From: Mesodorylaimus sp. YZB2_4
Taxonomy: Eukaryota > Nematoda > Enoplea > Dorylaimida > Dorylaimidae
DNA: 64,000 bases
Direction: 5' to 3'
Assembly: GCA_030248295.1 (NCBI GenBank)
Contig: JASANH010001481.1
Span: 248,001-312,000 of the forward strand
In this document: piece by piece, positions 46,247 through 58,743 of the stretch
Layout of the letters: each line of letters begins with the position of its first letter
How positions within the stretch are numbered: the first letter of the stretch is position 1
Made by a program: the position numbers and the translations under genes
The notes under the pieces: generated by a model
Databases searched by the model: none
What the model was told of the DNA's origin: nothing
What the model saw: the letters and a program-made list of their open reading frames with translations, nothing else

Positions 46247-49200
46247 ATGATGCAAGAAATTAGTTTGAACATTGGAGCTGGTGATCGCAGCGACGAAGAC
46301 GAAACTTCTGGCCCACCGACTGAACGATGGGCTCCTTTGGGGGCGCCGTCTTCCGGAGAAAAATCACCTACCAGGATCGATAAAAGGTTTTTTAAACTTG
46401 TAATTGTTTAATTTTTAATGCTTATCTGACTTTTTAGGTCCGAATCGGCCTTCGATATTGAACGCATGCGGCAACTGGAAGAAGAACAGGAACAATTGAA
46501 CTCCTCACTTCTAGCATTGACCACTCATTTTGCCCAAGTCCAATTTCGATTACAACAGATCTGCAAGGCTTCGTCGGCTGAAAAAGAAGTATGTAGGGAA
46601 GTCGTGTCAATTTCTTGGGTGACATACCTGAACAATCTCGTTTACGCTCTGTCCGACAATTTGACTTATGTGTTTTTATCAGTTCATGTGACGCGAGAAT
46701 GTAGGTTCGCGTTTTCTTCAGGTTTTACTGAAAGAACTCGAAGAATTCGCTTTTCGTGGCTGCCCCGATTTTAGCGAAGTGAAGAAAATACAAAGACAGC
46801 GTTGTAGTGCCGAGGTAAAATTTTTAATGTAGACTTGAGTGGCCTCATTTTTAATTTTTTCTTTTTCAGGAGGACATGTCTACACCAGAGCATGAAGAAC
46901 TAATAAAACAGCAGCGATCGAAGCAAGTACAACTTATTGGTCAGTTGAAAGAGCAACTGGAAGATCTGGAACGATTCGCGTATTTGGTAAGTTGGGCTTG
47001 GAAAAATAGTCAATTTTTTGGTTTTTGCTTTTCGATACATATAGATCAAAAGGCCCCTTCTTATAATAATTTCTGACTGGCACTGTCGACATGAAATTCC
47101 TTGCTGTGTTTTTTCATGCCTTACTGAAATTAAGTAGTTTTAGACTGGCGATAGTGGCTTACCATCCAGCGAGATTATGGCGAAACAGCAAGTTGTAATC
47201 GATCATTTACGGGAGCGCATGAATTTAGATTTACACCAATTTGATAAATTAACACCGCAAGAATTGCAATATCACGTGGACGACGCATTGAAAAGAGTAA
47301 GCCATTTCGGTTTTTTACTTTCCTTGTTTCTTATGTTTTATTTTTAGCTGATCAAACCAATGAAGATGAAAGACCAAATTGTGGAGCAGCTTCGAACTCA
47401 AGTCACTGATTTGGAACGGTATATCGAATTTTTGCAAGCCGACGGCGCTGGCAGTGGTGGAGCGGGTGCGAATCGAGGTGTGTGTTGTTGTAATGAAACG
47501 GGCTCGAATAAGTCCACTTGCCCCGTCCATGGCGTAGCGACTAATAAACAGAAATCATTCGGCTACAATCGCGAAGTAAGGTTTGAATTTTTTGTGCGTA
47601 TTATGATTGAGAATATATTTTTTTAAGGATAAACCTCATCATAATGGTCCGCTAACTCAAACTGTAACCTTTCTACAACTGTATATTTTGACTTATTTGG
47701 GCTGTCAAGGGCGGAAATTTCATAAGAATCAATTGAAACGTACGGCGATGGGTAATCATTGGGGGTAAGTCACTTTTTTAAAAACTGATAAGAACGGAAT
47801 TCAAATTAGTTTTTTTTTTAGAGATTTACGCGCCGCTTTGGAAGTCGCTATCAAAAATACGGTGGAAATGATCGAGCAGTATAAAACGGACGAAACGCCA
47901 GCTGTATTGAATACATGTCAAGGCGATGAGGAAGAAGAGGCAGAGGTATGATATTGAAAAAAACTTAGCAAGTTCATTCCAAACAAAACTTGTCCCGTCT
48001 GGGAGTCGAACTCGCTTGTTCTAGGCTGGTTTTCATGGCAGTTCCTCCAGTAGAGTTTAGAACTGCGGCATGAAATCACAGGCACTAGTCTGGGCCTCAT
48101 GTGACACCACGGTGTCCGTGCAGGCAACTGCTGACATGGAGGGTCAGAAATCAAGATGTCTTGTTGCGGCTTTGTTTACACAGCTCATTTTTTAGGATGT
48201 GTTTCGAGCTTGCCCAGAAGAAGTTGTGTCCGTTGTGCGTAAGCAGCTATGCCCGGCGTTGCGCGATTTGCTGCAGCATGGATTGTTAAATCCAGTAAGT
48301 AATTTTGGGGTGGTGCTAGGATGACCACGACCTTAAAGAATTAGCTGTCTTTGGTGGCCTTGGTCGATTCAGTGCTGTTCCTTTTGAATGTGCCGACTAA
48401 TCTCGGAGTTGTCCTTTTAGGGTCATTCGTCGAGTAGTGTAGTGGCATTGGGTTGTTTTCCGACGCGTGCGCACAAAGTACAAGCCGATCAAAATGTGCA
48501 CGCTTGGGATGTGATTGTGAAATACTACGATATGAAGGTAAGCGAGTGCATTAAAAATTAGTCAGCTAGAATGTGATTTATCTATTCTTGTAGCACGGGA
48601 AAGAATATAGTGAAGCGCCAGTGAGAAAGTTATCGCAAAGCTTTAATTTGGACAGTATAGGCGGCAAGGCGATTACGTCGAAACAGGTTGGTTTTGGTTA
48701 TCGCGGGACAAAGAAAGGGTTGCCTTCAACTCGAGACCAGCCCTACCAGACCTTTACACGCGCTTGTTGCTGTGCCATGAGTCTTGACCATACCTTCTAC
48801 ATGTATTTCTCCCTACTTGTACGAATATACCTTGCACAGTAGCTAGCACACGAGTGGGTTCGAATCCCAGTCAAGGCTCATGTTTTGTGATACATTTCTG
48901 AATGATAATGGTCTTATTTTAGATTTTGCTGTCGACGATCGATAATGTGATTATTTCTCACACAAAACTGAAGAGAAGTCAAGACGCTATGTTCAAGGCG
49001 TTCGTATGTGCTGCACTAAAGTAAGCGTGGGAGGCGGGTTTGGATAAGTGGAGGGGTGACATGTGCATGAATCGGTATTTCAGTCACAAGAAGCTGGTGG
49101 CCTGGTTAAGAATGATCCTGCGAACGAGGGAAATCGTGGACGAACATTACGCACCATGGAGCTATGTTGCTCGGACGGGTGAGCGAGTGAGAAATGTTTG

Positions 49201-49618
49201 GGACAGGCGCTAATCCTGGGGTCTTATTGCGTAGAATGACTGGGTGGAGAGATTGGGGGCCAGTGTGGGCTACACTAGCTTCTGGTAGGCTTCTCGGTGT
49301 ACCCGTTTTGTGTGGGCGAGGTGATCCCATGCCCCCATTTTTATGGCAAACCCTCACTGAGGTGCACGAGAGGCGCCCTCTGGCGCTCCAGCGTTTCAGG
49401 GGCTTACATTGATTTTTAAAGGATTAGTGCGCACATGCGCCCAAGTTCAATGTCACCCAATTGGGAGAGTACATGTGTCAGAGAAATGGGTAACCACCTT
49501 TTCCATTTCAGGCTTCGATGACGCTTGTGGCTCGTTGGAGAAACTGAACAAGTACTCGTTTTGCTTGCCCTACGACTTGGCTGTTCGCCAGTTCAATAAT
49601 ATCAAGGACGCATTCTAG
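46247..49618 (+). CDS. RUNDC1: RUN domain-containing protein 1 orthologue
   Basis: 583 aa in 14 exons: 46247-46386, 46438-46588, 46722-46814, 46870-46986, 47144-47296, 47348-47575, 47628-47764, 47822-47945, 48196-48294, 48421-48537, 48594-48686, 48923-49020, 49084-49178 and 49512-49618. All junctions keep frame. It matches vertebrate RUNDC1 end to end: RWAPLGA near the N-terminus, coiled-coil region with LLALTTHFAQVQFRLQQI and LLKELEEFAFRGCP, QLKEQLEDLERFAY, EQLRTQVTDLERYIEF and a Cys-rich linker. A C-terminal RUN domain follows (KYYDMKHGKEY, RKLSQSF, and the family ending DLAVRQ-NNIKDAF). RUN domains usually bind small GTPases; the function of RUNDC1 is poorly known. Exon 7 uses an AAG acceptor and exon 11 a weak donor, GTTGGT. 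Confidence 0.97.
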
Positions 49619-50359
49619 TCGAAATAAGTACGCGTAGGTGATTGGAAGCAGGGACGGTGCCGGCTGGATCGGTGAGAGAAATGGCTCGGACAAGCTTACA
49701 TTCCTTTTTGAAGTGATTTTGCAATTTGGTGATTGAAGAACAGATTTATATTTCTGGGTGGGAAGCATTCCATATATGGCCGAAATGGGTGGATATAGCT
49801 TTATGTCTGTGAAGTGAAGGGCTTTTGCTTCTGGTCTCTTTTCACTGGTTGTGCCGTGGTTACAGTGAATGTTGCTTTGAATGTGAAAGACTGATAGTGG
49901 GCTATCAGTTGGATCAAAACGAGGTTTCGAGGTCGTGCTTTTGAGGAATAGAAGTATACGCATGTGGCCTGGCCCCTCAGGCTGATGTTTCAGTTCCATG
50001 TGCAGTCCAAATTGGCTCCAGTTAACGTGCCAGGATATAGCACTGAGCCAGTAGGGTTACTCAGATCGCGAACTGGCAATGTCATCAAATAAGTGCCGCT
50101 AAAACTTTTTGGGTGATGTCTAAAACAATAATGTGGCTCTTCTGACAATTGACCCAACGTATGGAGCTGGCAGCGTTACCCGTCAGAATGATGTTTCAGC
50201 AGGAAGCGCTGGGAGATTAAGGTGGTCACCCTGGGTTTTCGACATGGCGCAAAGCACAGCTGGTCAATTTGTCTCCCCTTGATGAATTGATGCTTTTGCT
50301 TTCATCCCCCTCGATCGAGTCAAGCTCGGGCACATACAGAAAGCAAGGCTGGTCGACAG

Positions 50360-50460
50360 AAACAATGCCCTGGTGCACTGGTTCAGCCTCCTTCAGTCCA
50401 GATTGCTCGATCAGCAACTGGCGTTATACTGGTTCGATTCCCGATACAAGGAACCGGTTT
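50360..50460 (+). mobile_element. tRNA-like SINE head
   Basis: Box A CTGGTGCACTGGTTCAGCC and box B ACTGGTTCGATTCCCG are separated by about 50 nt as in tRNA-derived promoters. The arms do not make a tRNA acceptor stem. Confidence 0.5.
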
Positions 50461-52733
50461 GTAGCACGCGCCCACCACCTAGGTCGGTATAAGGAGATAG
50501 TCACTAGAGTCTGGACGCCCTCCTCTCGCGATGGTTTAGAGGATGCCACGGGGAGTTTACGCACTCGTGGTGGTATGGGCTAGCGGAGCCGACTGTGCCT
50601 CGGTGTGCTCACTGTCGGCTCCAGGCACGTGTTACAGAGCTGCCAACGTGCCTTCCAGAATGTTTCGAGATGCGAGCACCCACCACCTTCGTCCACTGTC
50701 ACGATCAGTCTCGCCTGACTCAAGACACCCGAGCCAGGCTGGACGAATCCCAAGGCAGCGAGGCCTCGCACCGAGCTCAACACAAACAAGGGAAGGGAAT
50801 TGTAGTAGTTGAGGTTATGGGAAACGTCAGCCTGGTCGAGTCCCACTTGTGCCTGTCGACAGGCGCATTGCCGGGTCACAGAGTGCAGGGAGGGACCAAC
50901 CAGAGACAGTCGCAGTCTGTGTGTGAAATCCTCGGCCATCCTAGGGCGAGGATGGGCCAGTGGATGGCCTTAGCCACAGGAGCGAAACCACGACACCTCG
51001 TGCACGGTTCATTATTCCAACCGCACATAAGGCCAGTTTGGACTCACGATCAGAGAGCTGTCGCATGTAGTGCAAGGTATTAGAGGAAAGGTTAGGGTTG
51101 GAATGTTCCTTGGGTAGGGAAGATCAGGGTGGCGTGAGAAGATCGTTGTTTGGACTAGGTTGGAATAGCATGCCAGTCTGCTGTACTTAATGGCGCGAAC
51201 TTATGAGGAGTGTTCGAGTAAAGCTCTGATCCGAACGGTCGTCCTCAATAGTCCTCTGATTACACGCACGTGTCTGTCCTGAGGGAGGTTGTGATGGTCC
51301 TGATTCTGATGGACCAGGGACTCAATACCAGTCGCCGCCTGATGGTTGCAAACCATACCAGTCAGTCACTCGACCTAGGAGGCAGACCAGCTCCTTGAAT
51401 AAGTCAACTGCTAAGGTACCCACGCCTATTACACTCCTCTCCTTGAAAGAAGCGTGGCCCCACACTTCTTCTAAGACCAGTAGAGACCTGACTTATTCAC
51501 CACTGTTTGTGTCCTATCGATTCCACTATGGTCTCAGATTCCAACTGCATCAGCGCACCATTGGTGAGCACCAATTCATACATGAATCGGCGCTCATTCA
51601 TCACCTGTAGCTGCTCCGTAGGCACCCCCCCCGGCAACAATGTGGTGTAATCGGTTTCAGGGTGACATCTAACATCCCCTAGACAAACTCACCTATTCTC
51701 AGAGCCCCTCATCCCAAAACCAGGAGGTTCCAAAAACCAAACCCGGCACAGCGAACTCCATAAAAGTGGCCCAGCGAACCAAGGCAGACGCGGCATGCGA
51801 CTCTTCGACAGTCCTAGTGGCCTACAAGGAAGGCATACGGGAGGCAACGAGCGATCATCAGTCATCACGAGGCGTTGCATCTTCAGTGACCACGCCAACG
51901 AAGGCTGCAAGAAAAAAGAACCAAGGCTTGTCTTGCGACAATACCTGCGGCTGAAACATCAACAAGACGGGTTTGCCGTTTGCCAGCCAGGGGAGATCGA
52001 TTACTCTCCCATGGCCAACCCTTTACCAGGGGGAACCGTTTGGAGGAGATCAACGCGGATTTCCATGGCCGTGCCTTGGTTTGATGGCTAGACAGCAAAG
52101 CGGCCGCAAGTTCGAATGGGCAGAGTCCACAAAATTTCGAAAATCTTATCTTAATAGTCACGCTTCTTCTCAAAAAAATTAAATATTCGAAATCACATTT
52201 TTCCCCAAAAACCTGCAGTATCCTACGATATTCACATCCACAAAAAAGTGATCTTACATACGTTAGCTAACACAAAAAAACCAAAAATCTTAAGCCTAAA
52301 ACCAAAAAGGCAAAACAGCCGAAAAAAATCTGAATTCCGAAAAAAAACTAAAGCAATAAAACTGTCCATAAAACCAAAACATTCTTTTTCTCGAAAAAAC
52401 CTGAACTTTATTCACTTGTTTTCTTTCTTCACGCTGATTCCTTTCGCTTTTATGGCCAACCTGGCCTTTTCCGCTACTTTATCGGCTGAAAAAAAAGTCT
52501 ATGAACGACAAAACAAAAAGGATTCTTTTACCTGGGCCTTTCATGAGATCGCATTGCAAGTTCTGAATCGCAGTCTTACGCTTAAAAGTAACACCTAAAA
52601 ATAATAGAAACTGGAGCAGTCGCAGTCTCAATCAAACCTCAAACACGACTACTCTTAGCGATATTTCCCGATTTCTTCTCCAATACAGTTCCGCCTGAAA
52701 AAAATTCACAATTCATATTCACAAAACTACTGA

Positions 52734-52739
52734 TTTATT
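52734..52739 (-). terminator. Candidate polyadenylation signal AATAAA
   Basis: On the minus strand AATAAA lies about 165 nt after the stop of the longer reading of the pseudophosphatase receptor (52905), and about 300 nt after the alternative stop (53038). Confidence 0.4.
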
Positions 52740-52904
52740 TTGCCTACCCTTCACTTCTTTTTTCAGCATCGATAATAGGGGGGTCCTGTGGGACAAAGAG
52801 CCCAGTTTCCTCTGGGGAACAGCTTGGAACGACTGAGAAGCATAAACACGCGCTCTTGACAAACCCTATGCTAGAGCAAGGTCTAAAACCCCCCTTGTGT
52901 TCTG

Positions 52905-55900
52905 CTAGCGTTCCCACTCCGTTGCGGTGACCTCCCTGAACTTCAAAAATGGGCCTGATACTGAAATATTACCCGGCGCTTCCGTGTCAGAATTCCTCTT
53001 CAATTTTTGGGACTCGATTTTCAGCGCCTTCGAGGCTACACTTTTCTTTGAATTAGACCAAATGTTTTTCTTCCATTTTGGGACTGAAAGCAAACGATGG
53101 TAAAGAGTTAATAAACAAACCCTCCAGCCTAATTCACCCGCAGCTTTCTTCGTCACAAGCTTTCCATCAAATGTGATAGCTACCAGCTTCCCTGAAAAAC
53201 ATAAGTTCACACAAAATCAAATGAAAACACTTATCCACTTACGACGATCCCTTTTAGCCCTCGTGCGGTTAGTGCAACACTGTTCGACAGCCGTGGCATA
53301 CGTGTCTAATAATTTGTTGACATGCAAAATTGGTTGATCTCCCATCACCTTCGCCTCCGGACTCAAAGTTTCCATATGATTGAGTCGAACGTACTGAAAT
53401 GGAGATCTATATGAGGCCCACACAGCCACCTTGAATCAGACCAACCTTAAGGACTCCAATCGGTTGCAGATAACCACTCGTCGTCCACACTTGGCGAGAC
53501 AAATAAGTGGCTCCGACCACGGCCGATGAGCCAACACCGTTACTGCAATAGAATCCAACACCATTGTATCTTTCCTTAGATCGAGTGTGCATTTCGCCGA
53601 GACTGTCGATGATTCCAATGGCGCCCATAATACTCTCGACGTCGGGCGTTTCGCTTGGAATGTAGCCCGCACTCACCTGCAAAAAAGGGACATGCCTCGA
53701 CTCCAAATTCAAGAACGACTTCAGCACTCACCCTGAATTCGTACTCTACTTTTCTCTCAGATTTGCCACTTCTCGGATTTAAATGACGTTGGAGTTCCAC
53801 CTTCTCGAAAAATTTAACAAGCAGCTCAAGCTTGATACATTGACCCCTTTGCGGCGAAGCTTTTAGGCACTCCACAACATACTTGCCACTTCTAGGCAAT
53901 CGAAAAGTCAGGATTTCTCCGGCTTGAGTTGGGCAGAACGAAAACTCCCCACGAAACTTTTCGCAAAACAGGGGAACTCCGACCTAAAGTTTGGCCAACC
54001 TTAAAAGACGAACTCACAAAATTCAGTCTTACCTTGTCCAAATAGAGACTTTGATAGTAGGTGTAGGCCTCTGGCTCCGATTTCGGATACGCACCAAAGA
54101 CCACTGGATATACGTTCCAATCGTACATCCTGTTAGCAGCCAGTTTTATGTCGGCTATGCCGACCACCCTTCTCGCCACAAGTACTTGCAAGCAATTTCT
54201 TCCAAAAAAAACGGGTTCGTAGTTGGCGATTTCTTCCACTTGCTTCATTTCCTCATGCATTTGTTCAAATTCGGGCGCCATCGACTCTGCATTGTTTCGA
54301 TGATCATGCAAGGGAGCGAGCGTATCCTTTAGAGCAGCCTCAGTTCTGACCGCCCCTGTCTGGCATTTTGTGAATTTAGTTTGATCCTCAATAATTTCGG
54401 CTTTAGTCGCGTTTTCATCCCGATTTGGACGTTTCATGCGGAGATAGTAGTGCAAATATTCGGAATTGGTCATATATTTGTAATATCCTATAAAAGTTAT
54501 GAATTAATTATGCGATCAACAAGTCGAGGGACAAACTTACTCGATTTGTGAATACACATGCAGATGAACCAGGATATGACGAAGGAAAGACAGAACGGAA
54601 TGAGCAGAAACCACAAGAAGTTCGGATTGAAAGAAAAACCTGTCAGGACAAATCATTTGTAGTGCAAAGCGGTTATGATTCAGGCCGAGTTCGCACTGCG
54701 CTCGAAACCATCTTTCGACCCAAACTGAATAGGGTTCATTCAGGATCCCAGTTTATCAGGGTCATGATTCAGTCAATCCTGATTTGGGTCGGGATTGGTG
54801 CTGCAAATATAGGGGTCCCTGTAGTTGCGACGATGCTCTCTATAATGCGAGAAGGACAAAAAAGAATTTGAAGTTCTTTAATGGTTGAAGATGTGCCCTC
54901 CGACAGCTTAAGATAAATTTTTTGAATTCTTCACGCGAAGAAGTAATTTTGGTAGATTATGAACAAGAGTATCAAGTTCAACGAGGTCGATTAGATTGTG
55001 AGTTTTCACTTGCCACTTTTCGTTGAAGATTGACGCCCGTTAAGATATTCCTGATAATTTTGTGTTACCGAATAAAGTCTCCTGTTTTGGAGCACGACAT
55101 TCTAGGCCAGCATCCAAAACCTAGCGCTCGGCCAGAGGGGCGTCCGAATAAAATTTTAACATTAAAAATTGACAATTTTTCTAGCCTAGGGGGTCACGGG
55201 GGCTACCCCCCTCCTTCAGTTTCGGATGCTGCTCTAGGCTCACGTCACGACAGGCCTGGGCTGATCTCACAAGAGACTAGTCCGAGTTCTTGTACTGCCC
55301 GAAGCCTAGTAGGAAGGATTGTCCAGCAGAATATGGATCGGTAAGGCCTCAGTGGTTTCCACCCTCAGTACGGGTAGGGGCATCTACTACACGGGGCCCG
55401 CTCGAATCACTCATGTATAAAGCCAGAAAACATCTACGAACTGAGTTCCCTATGCCGACCAGCGAACACATCTCCACGACTGAATGGTTGTTCAAGAATA
55501 CACGAGTGGGTAACAGAATTAGACAGGGCTGCTTACGACCTAGTAGCTGGCGCTGACCGTACTAGTCGATGTTCTGAGACGGACTGACGGACTAGGGGAA
55601 CCTAGCCCGAAGCGAGGCAGGCGGGCATACCTAGAACCAGTACCAAATGTCGCGAACGCGAGCGAAGATCAAGGATGTCATAGCCTAAGAATGCTAGTGA
55701 TGTAAATTGAGAATGTGAAGGTGGTGATAGAAGATTCTAGAGATCGTGAAAGTGTCGTTTCCTACGTATCTAGTGCGCAGTCGTTCTCAAGCGTGTCATC
55801 GAAATATACTGTATTTAAATCAAATCACCGTGTGACCCTGCTGTAGAGCAATACGGCGCGGAGTGTCGTCGATTGTTTGCGCTGCGCAAACAATCGACGA

Positions 55901-58609
55901 CACTAACGATAAGACAACCTGTTTTGGCAGATCTGATCTATTGCCAGAGATGGCAGGGCACGAGGAAGTGATTCACGCGTTGGAAACACGTGCTGTGCGG
56001 ACAGGCGAAGGAGGAGCACTAACAGAAAACGGTGCGAGTTACAGCCAGATTCCTACGACAGTCCGCCGGGCCGCCCCTCCCAAGGGTGCCTGCAACTGCT
56101 CTGCGCGATACACTAGCCTGGCAGCGGGTCGAATGCACCCACTTCTTAGACGCTGGCAAACGGTTCTACTGTCGATGGCACGGCAAAGAACAAAGTCAAC
56201 ACTGAAGGATCCTTTTCTGGGCACAGCAATGCACGGCCATGCCTCAGCAGTCTCAGTGTCATTAGCAAGAACCAGGCAGACTCGTTCCAGAAAGGTCGAA
56301 ACCTGGTTTCGTGCGTTGCGAATCTGGACTCGAAACCGAGTATCGATCCCCAGCATCAGTCTGGGTCCATACCAGATTTAAAAATCACTAAACCACCAAT
56401 TGGACCCTTACCAGACGCAGTCGTCGATATTCCTGTGCCGTTCGTCGCGCCGCCGTCGCCACCTGGAAGAGTTCCGTCCGGAGACGGACTCGACCCAGAA
56501 CCTGAAAAATATTATTCAGTTATGAACAACGAAGCCATCCCTAGGCTTCAACTGACTTACCATTCGGATTGAAAATGGCGTCGAATGCTTCGGATACGAA
56601 AGTTCTTAAGGCATTTCCACCGCCGTAGTAGAAGCTTATAATGACTTCGCAGACAACTTTTCCCGATTTTTGCAGAAGCAAAGTCGGTCCATGCTAAAAC
56701 GAACAAAATGCGCGAGGAATTTCAAAATGTTATTGAGCGTATACCCCGGCTATCTCTCCATCTATGGTCCATCTGTACTTGATACCGAAACCAGGCGGCA
56801 CGAAATAACTCAGCTTGCACCGCAGGCTCACCAAGTTGCCTTGGACGTCATGGACTGGGTCGATCGAGACAACCAAGTCTTCTACAATGTGAAGAGTATT
56901 ACTAAAGATGTCAAGTGTTTCAAACCGACTCACTGATCACGACGAGGATGTGAGAAAGTACGGCCGAAACGACTCCATTTTTGATATACTCGCAAACCAC
57001 GAGAAGAATGGCTGTCATGGCCAATATTACTTCTAAGAATTTGAAAAGTGAGCCGCCCTGCTTTGTGTCATTCCATTGCTTGTCTAAAGTAGACCCATTG
57101 GCATGTTTGACAGAGCAGGTCTGTTTAGAGCCGGCGAGTTCGCCTTGAAATTGCAAACTGGAGAACCACTCCGTCGAAGTTCCGTCGCTCAAAATCGGCG
57201 AGTTATAACGGCGCTTTGTTTCGTCGTTAGGTGGAATATGCGCTGACGGAACTTGATAGTCCTCTAAAAAAATACCTTCAACGGGCTGGCAATAGAAGGA
57301 TGAGGAATAACTCACTCGGACACTCTGTTCCTTTGAATCGCGCAGTTGGATCGCTTTTCGAAGCAAAGAGTTCGCAGTATTTCCTAGCTCCACCGGGACA
57401 ATAGATCCACTTTCGAAATGCAACCAAGTCATCGCACAATCCTTTTTCAAGGCTCTTACATGGAAAGCGTTCTACTACTTGGTTGTTGTTGTCGAATTTA
57501 TAGTAGCAAACGCCGTCCGGACAATGTTCTGGTATTTCTGTTTCGTTGGTCGGACCTGAAACGGAAAGAAAGTTTGAAAGAGTCAGTCGAATCACGAATG
57601 AACTTCAGATGGATATCGATTCGTCAAAACACAGATTAGGACTCCTAATTGAATATCTAAAGCAAAATTTATAAAATCGTATCGCTTACTCTTACTGTAA
57701 TACGATTATACACAAAATTTTCGAAGGCATCCTTCGAAAATTTTATGTAATTAGACAATATTGGCACCGAAGTTTAAAAATCTCGCAACACTTCTTACGG
57801 TCAGCCACCCCCACCGACTTGTGGCCACGACTGTCCATCTCGAAGAAAAAACTACTTACAAATAGCGAAAGGAACTTTGATGCTGGTGTGCGACCTCTTG
57901 CCTTTGTACTCGGCGAAAAGGTCTGCTGACAGCAATTCATTAGTAATCGTCATTTTGAAAACCACTTGTTTTTTGTCGGGATCGCAGCTTTCATTTGCCA
58001 CCACGCGGCTCCTGGTCATGTCGACGATTTGATAGAACGTGGCATTGCTGCACGGATTGTCGTCAGGATCGACTGTAATTTTCAGAGTTTCATGCAAAAT
58101 CGGTACGTCGGATTCATGGCCAAAAAAATCGTAGAATCCAGATTGTTCGAATTCGATTTCTAGCCAAACAAGGTTGCAATGAAATATTTCTCAGGTTTTT
58201 TTCAAAAAATCGGCTTACTTGGAGTATACACTGCTTCAGCTTGACGTTTCTTGGTCTTCTTGACTTTAGGTGGAATTATGATGTCGTTGAGTTTGACGTT
58301 TCGTTGACGAGTGCCCCCAACGTAATCGAAACCTAAAAACGCGACTTTGTTGAATTCGAAGTCTCGATAAAAACAATCAAGGCGCTAGCGATCATGGTAA
58401 AATACTGCAAACCTTTGAATACGCTTTCGAATTCCTCAATCTTCTTCCACAGTTCTTCGAGTGTTTTTTCTGAAGCAAAAAACATCGCAGGCATTTTTTA
58501 AAACGAATTAAAAATTTTCTCGCTCACTCCGATTCTCATCAGCCAAAGTGGGCACAATAAATAGCATTAGAACCAAAAAAATAAAACGACTACTCTTCGA
58601 GACCATCAT
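52905..58609 (-). CDS. Receptor-type pseudo-tyrosine-phosphatase with one Ig/Cys-rich unit
   Basis: Complete gene, 15 exons: 58609-58528, 58469-58413, 58332-58219, 58159-57860 (C), 57555-57316 (D), 57263-56934 (E), 56881-56745 (A), 56693-56561 (B), 56501-56412 (stalk), 54639-54541 (membrane), 54487-54033, 53983-53732, 53676-53446, 53393-53243 and 53191-52905. About 985 aa. It has signal peptide SRFIFLVLMLFIVPTLA, dibasic KKTKKR, one C-D-E-A-B unit in the same order and phases as the 0-21 kb array, a Gly/Ser linker, and helix FLWFLLIPFCLSFVISWFIC. Inside the cell is a PTP fold: NRMYDWNVYP, YYQSLYLDK, RKVEYEFR, GYIP, CSNGVGSS, LKYVRLNH. The P-loop Arg is Ser and the WPD loop is gone, so it is probably inactive and may act as a binding or decoy receptor. 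The 3' end is uncertain: a 37-nt intron after 53122 would give an earlier stop at 53038. Confidence 0.88.
54640..56411. other. 1.8-kb intron between stalk and membrane exons
   Basis: This is the only long intron of the receptor gene. It contains a perfect hairpin at 55863-55903. I found no further cassette exon in it. Confidence 0.6.
55863..55903. repeat. Perfect 20-bp-arm hairpin with one-nucleotide loop
   Basis: The arm GTGTCGTCGATTGTTTGCGC (55863-55882) is followed by a single T and the exact complement (55884-55903). Such a tight, mismatch-free palindrome may be a very young insertion, a fold-back terminus, or an assembly turn-around artefact. Confidence 0.9.
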
Positions 58610-58730
58610 TTTTTATAATATTTAGCGAGAAAAATTGAAATAAAACGCTAGAATTAATTACGTGATGGAAAAGGAAATGGATTGCCTTTTCGGCCGCACA
58701 CTATCGATTGGTTTTGTGTCCCGTCGGAAA

Positions 58731-58743
58731 TCGCGGATTGGCC
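58731..58743 (-). promoter_or_regulatory. CCAAT-box-like promoter element of the receptor gene
   Basis: On the minus strand GGCCAATCCGCGA lies about 120 nt upstream of the ATG at 58609. The same 13-mer occurs on the minus strand at 62553-62566 upstream of the decayed paralogue, which suggests the promoter was duplicated with the gene. A second ATTGG lies at about 58708. Confidence 0.5.

Larger units (their letters stand above)
49619..52904. other. Repeat-rich intergenic region, RUNDC1 to pseudophosphatase receptor
   Basis: No gene is supported. The dispersed GATGTTTCAG / CTGAAACATC motif occurs at about 49981, 50190 and 51951. A SINE-like body fragment lies at 51950-52060. The sequence from 52100 to 52450 is A-rich with AAAACC phrases. 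The frames at 50543-51083 and 51766-52091 have no family features. Confidence 0.55.

Noticed and set aside
48830..48880. tRNA-like element in RUNDC1 intron 11
   Set aside because: A single box B-like GGGTTCGAATCCC is present without a convincing box A.
50269..51083. Coding region of 104-162 codons
   Set aside because: Low-complexity translation in several overlapping frames on both strands, with a SINE-like head inside. No motif is recognised.
56934..57263. Membrane helix in the E exon of the receptor (VILAMTAILLVVC)
   Set aside because: It aligns with the final strands of the other E exons (YKLVC followed by a hydrophobic VVVG strand), and a much better helix is encoded later at 54639-54541.
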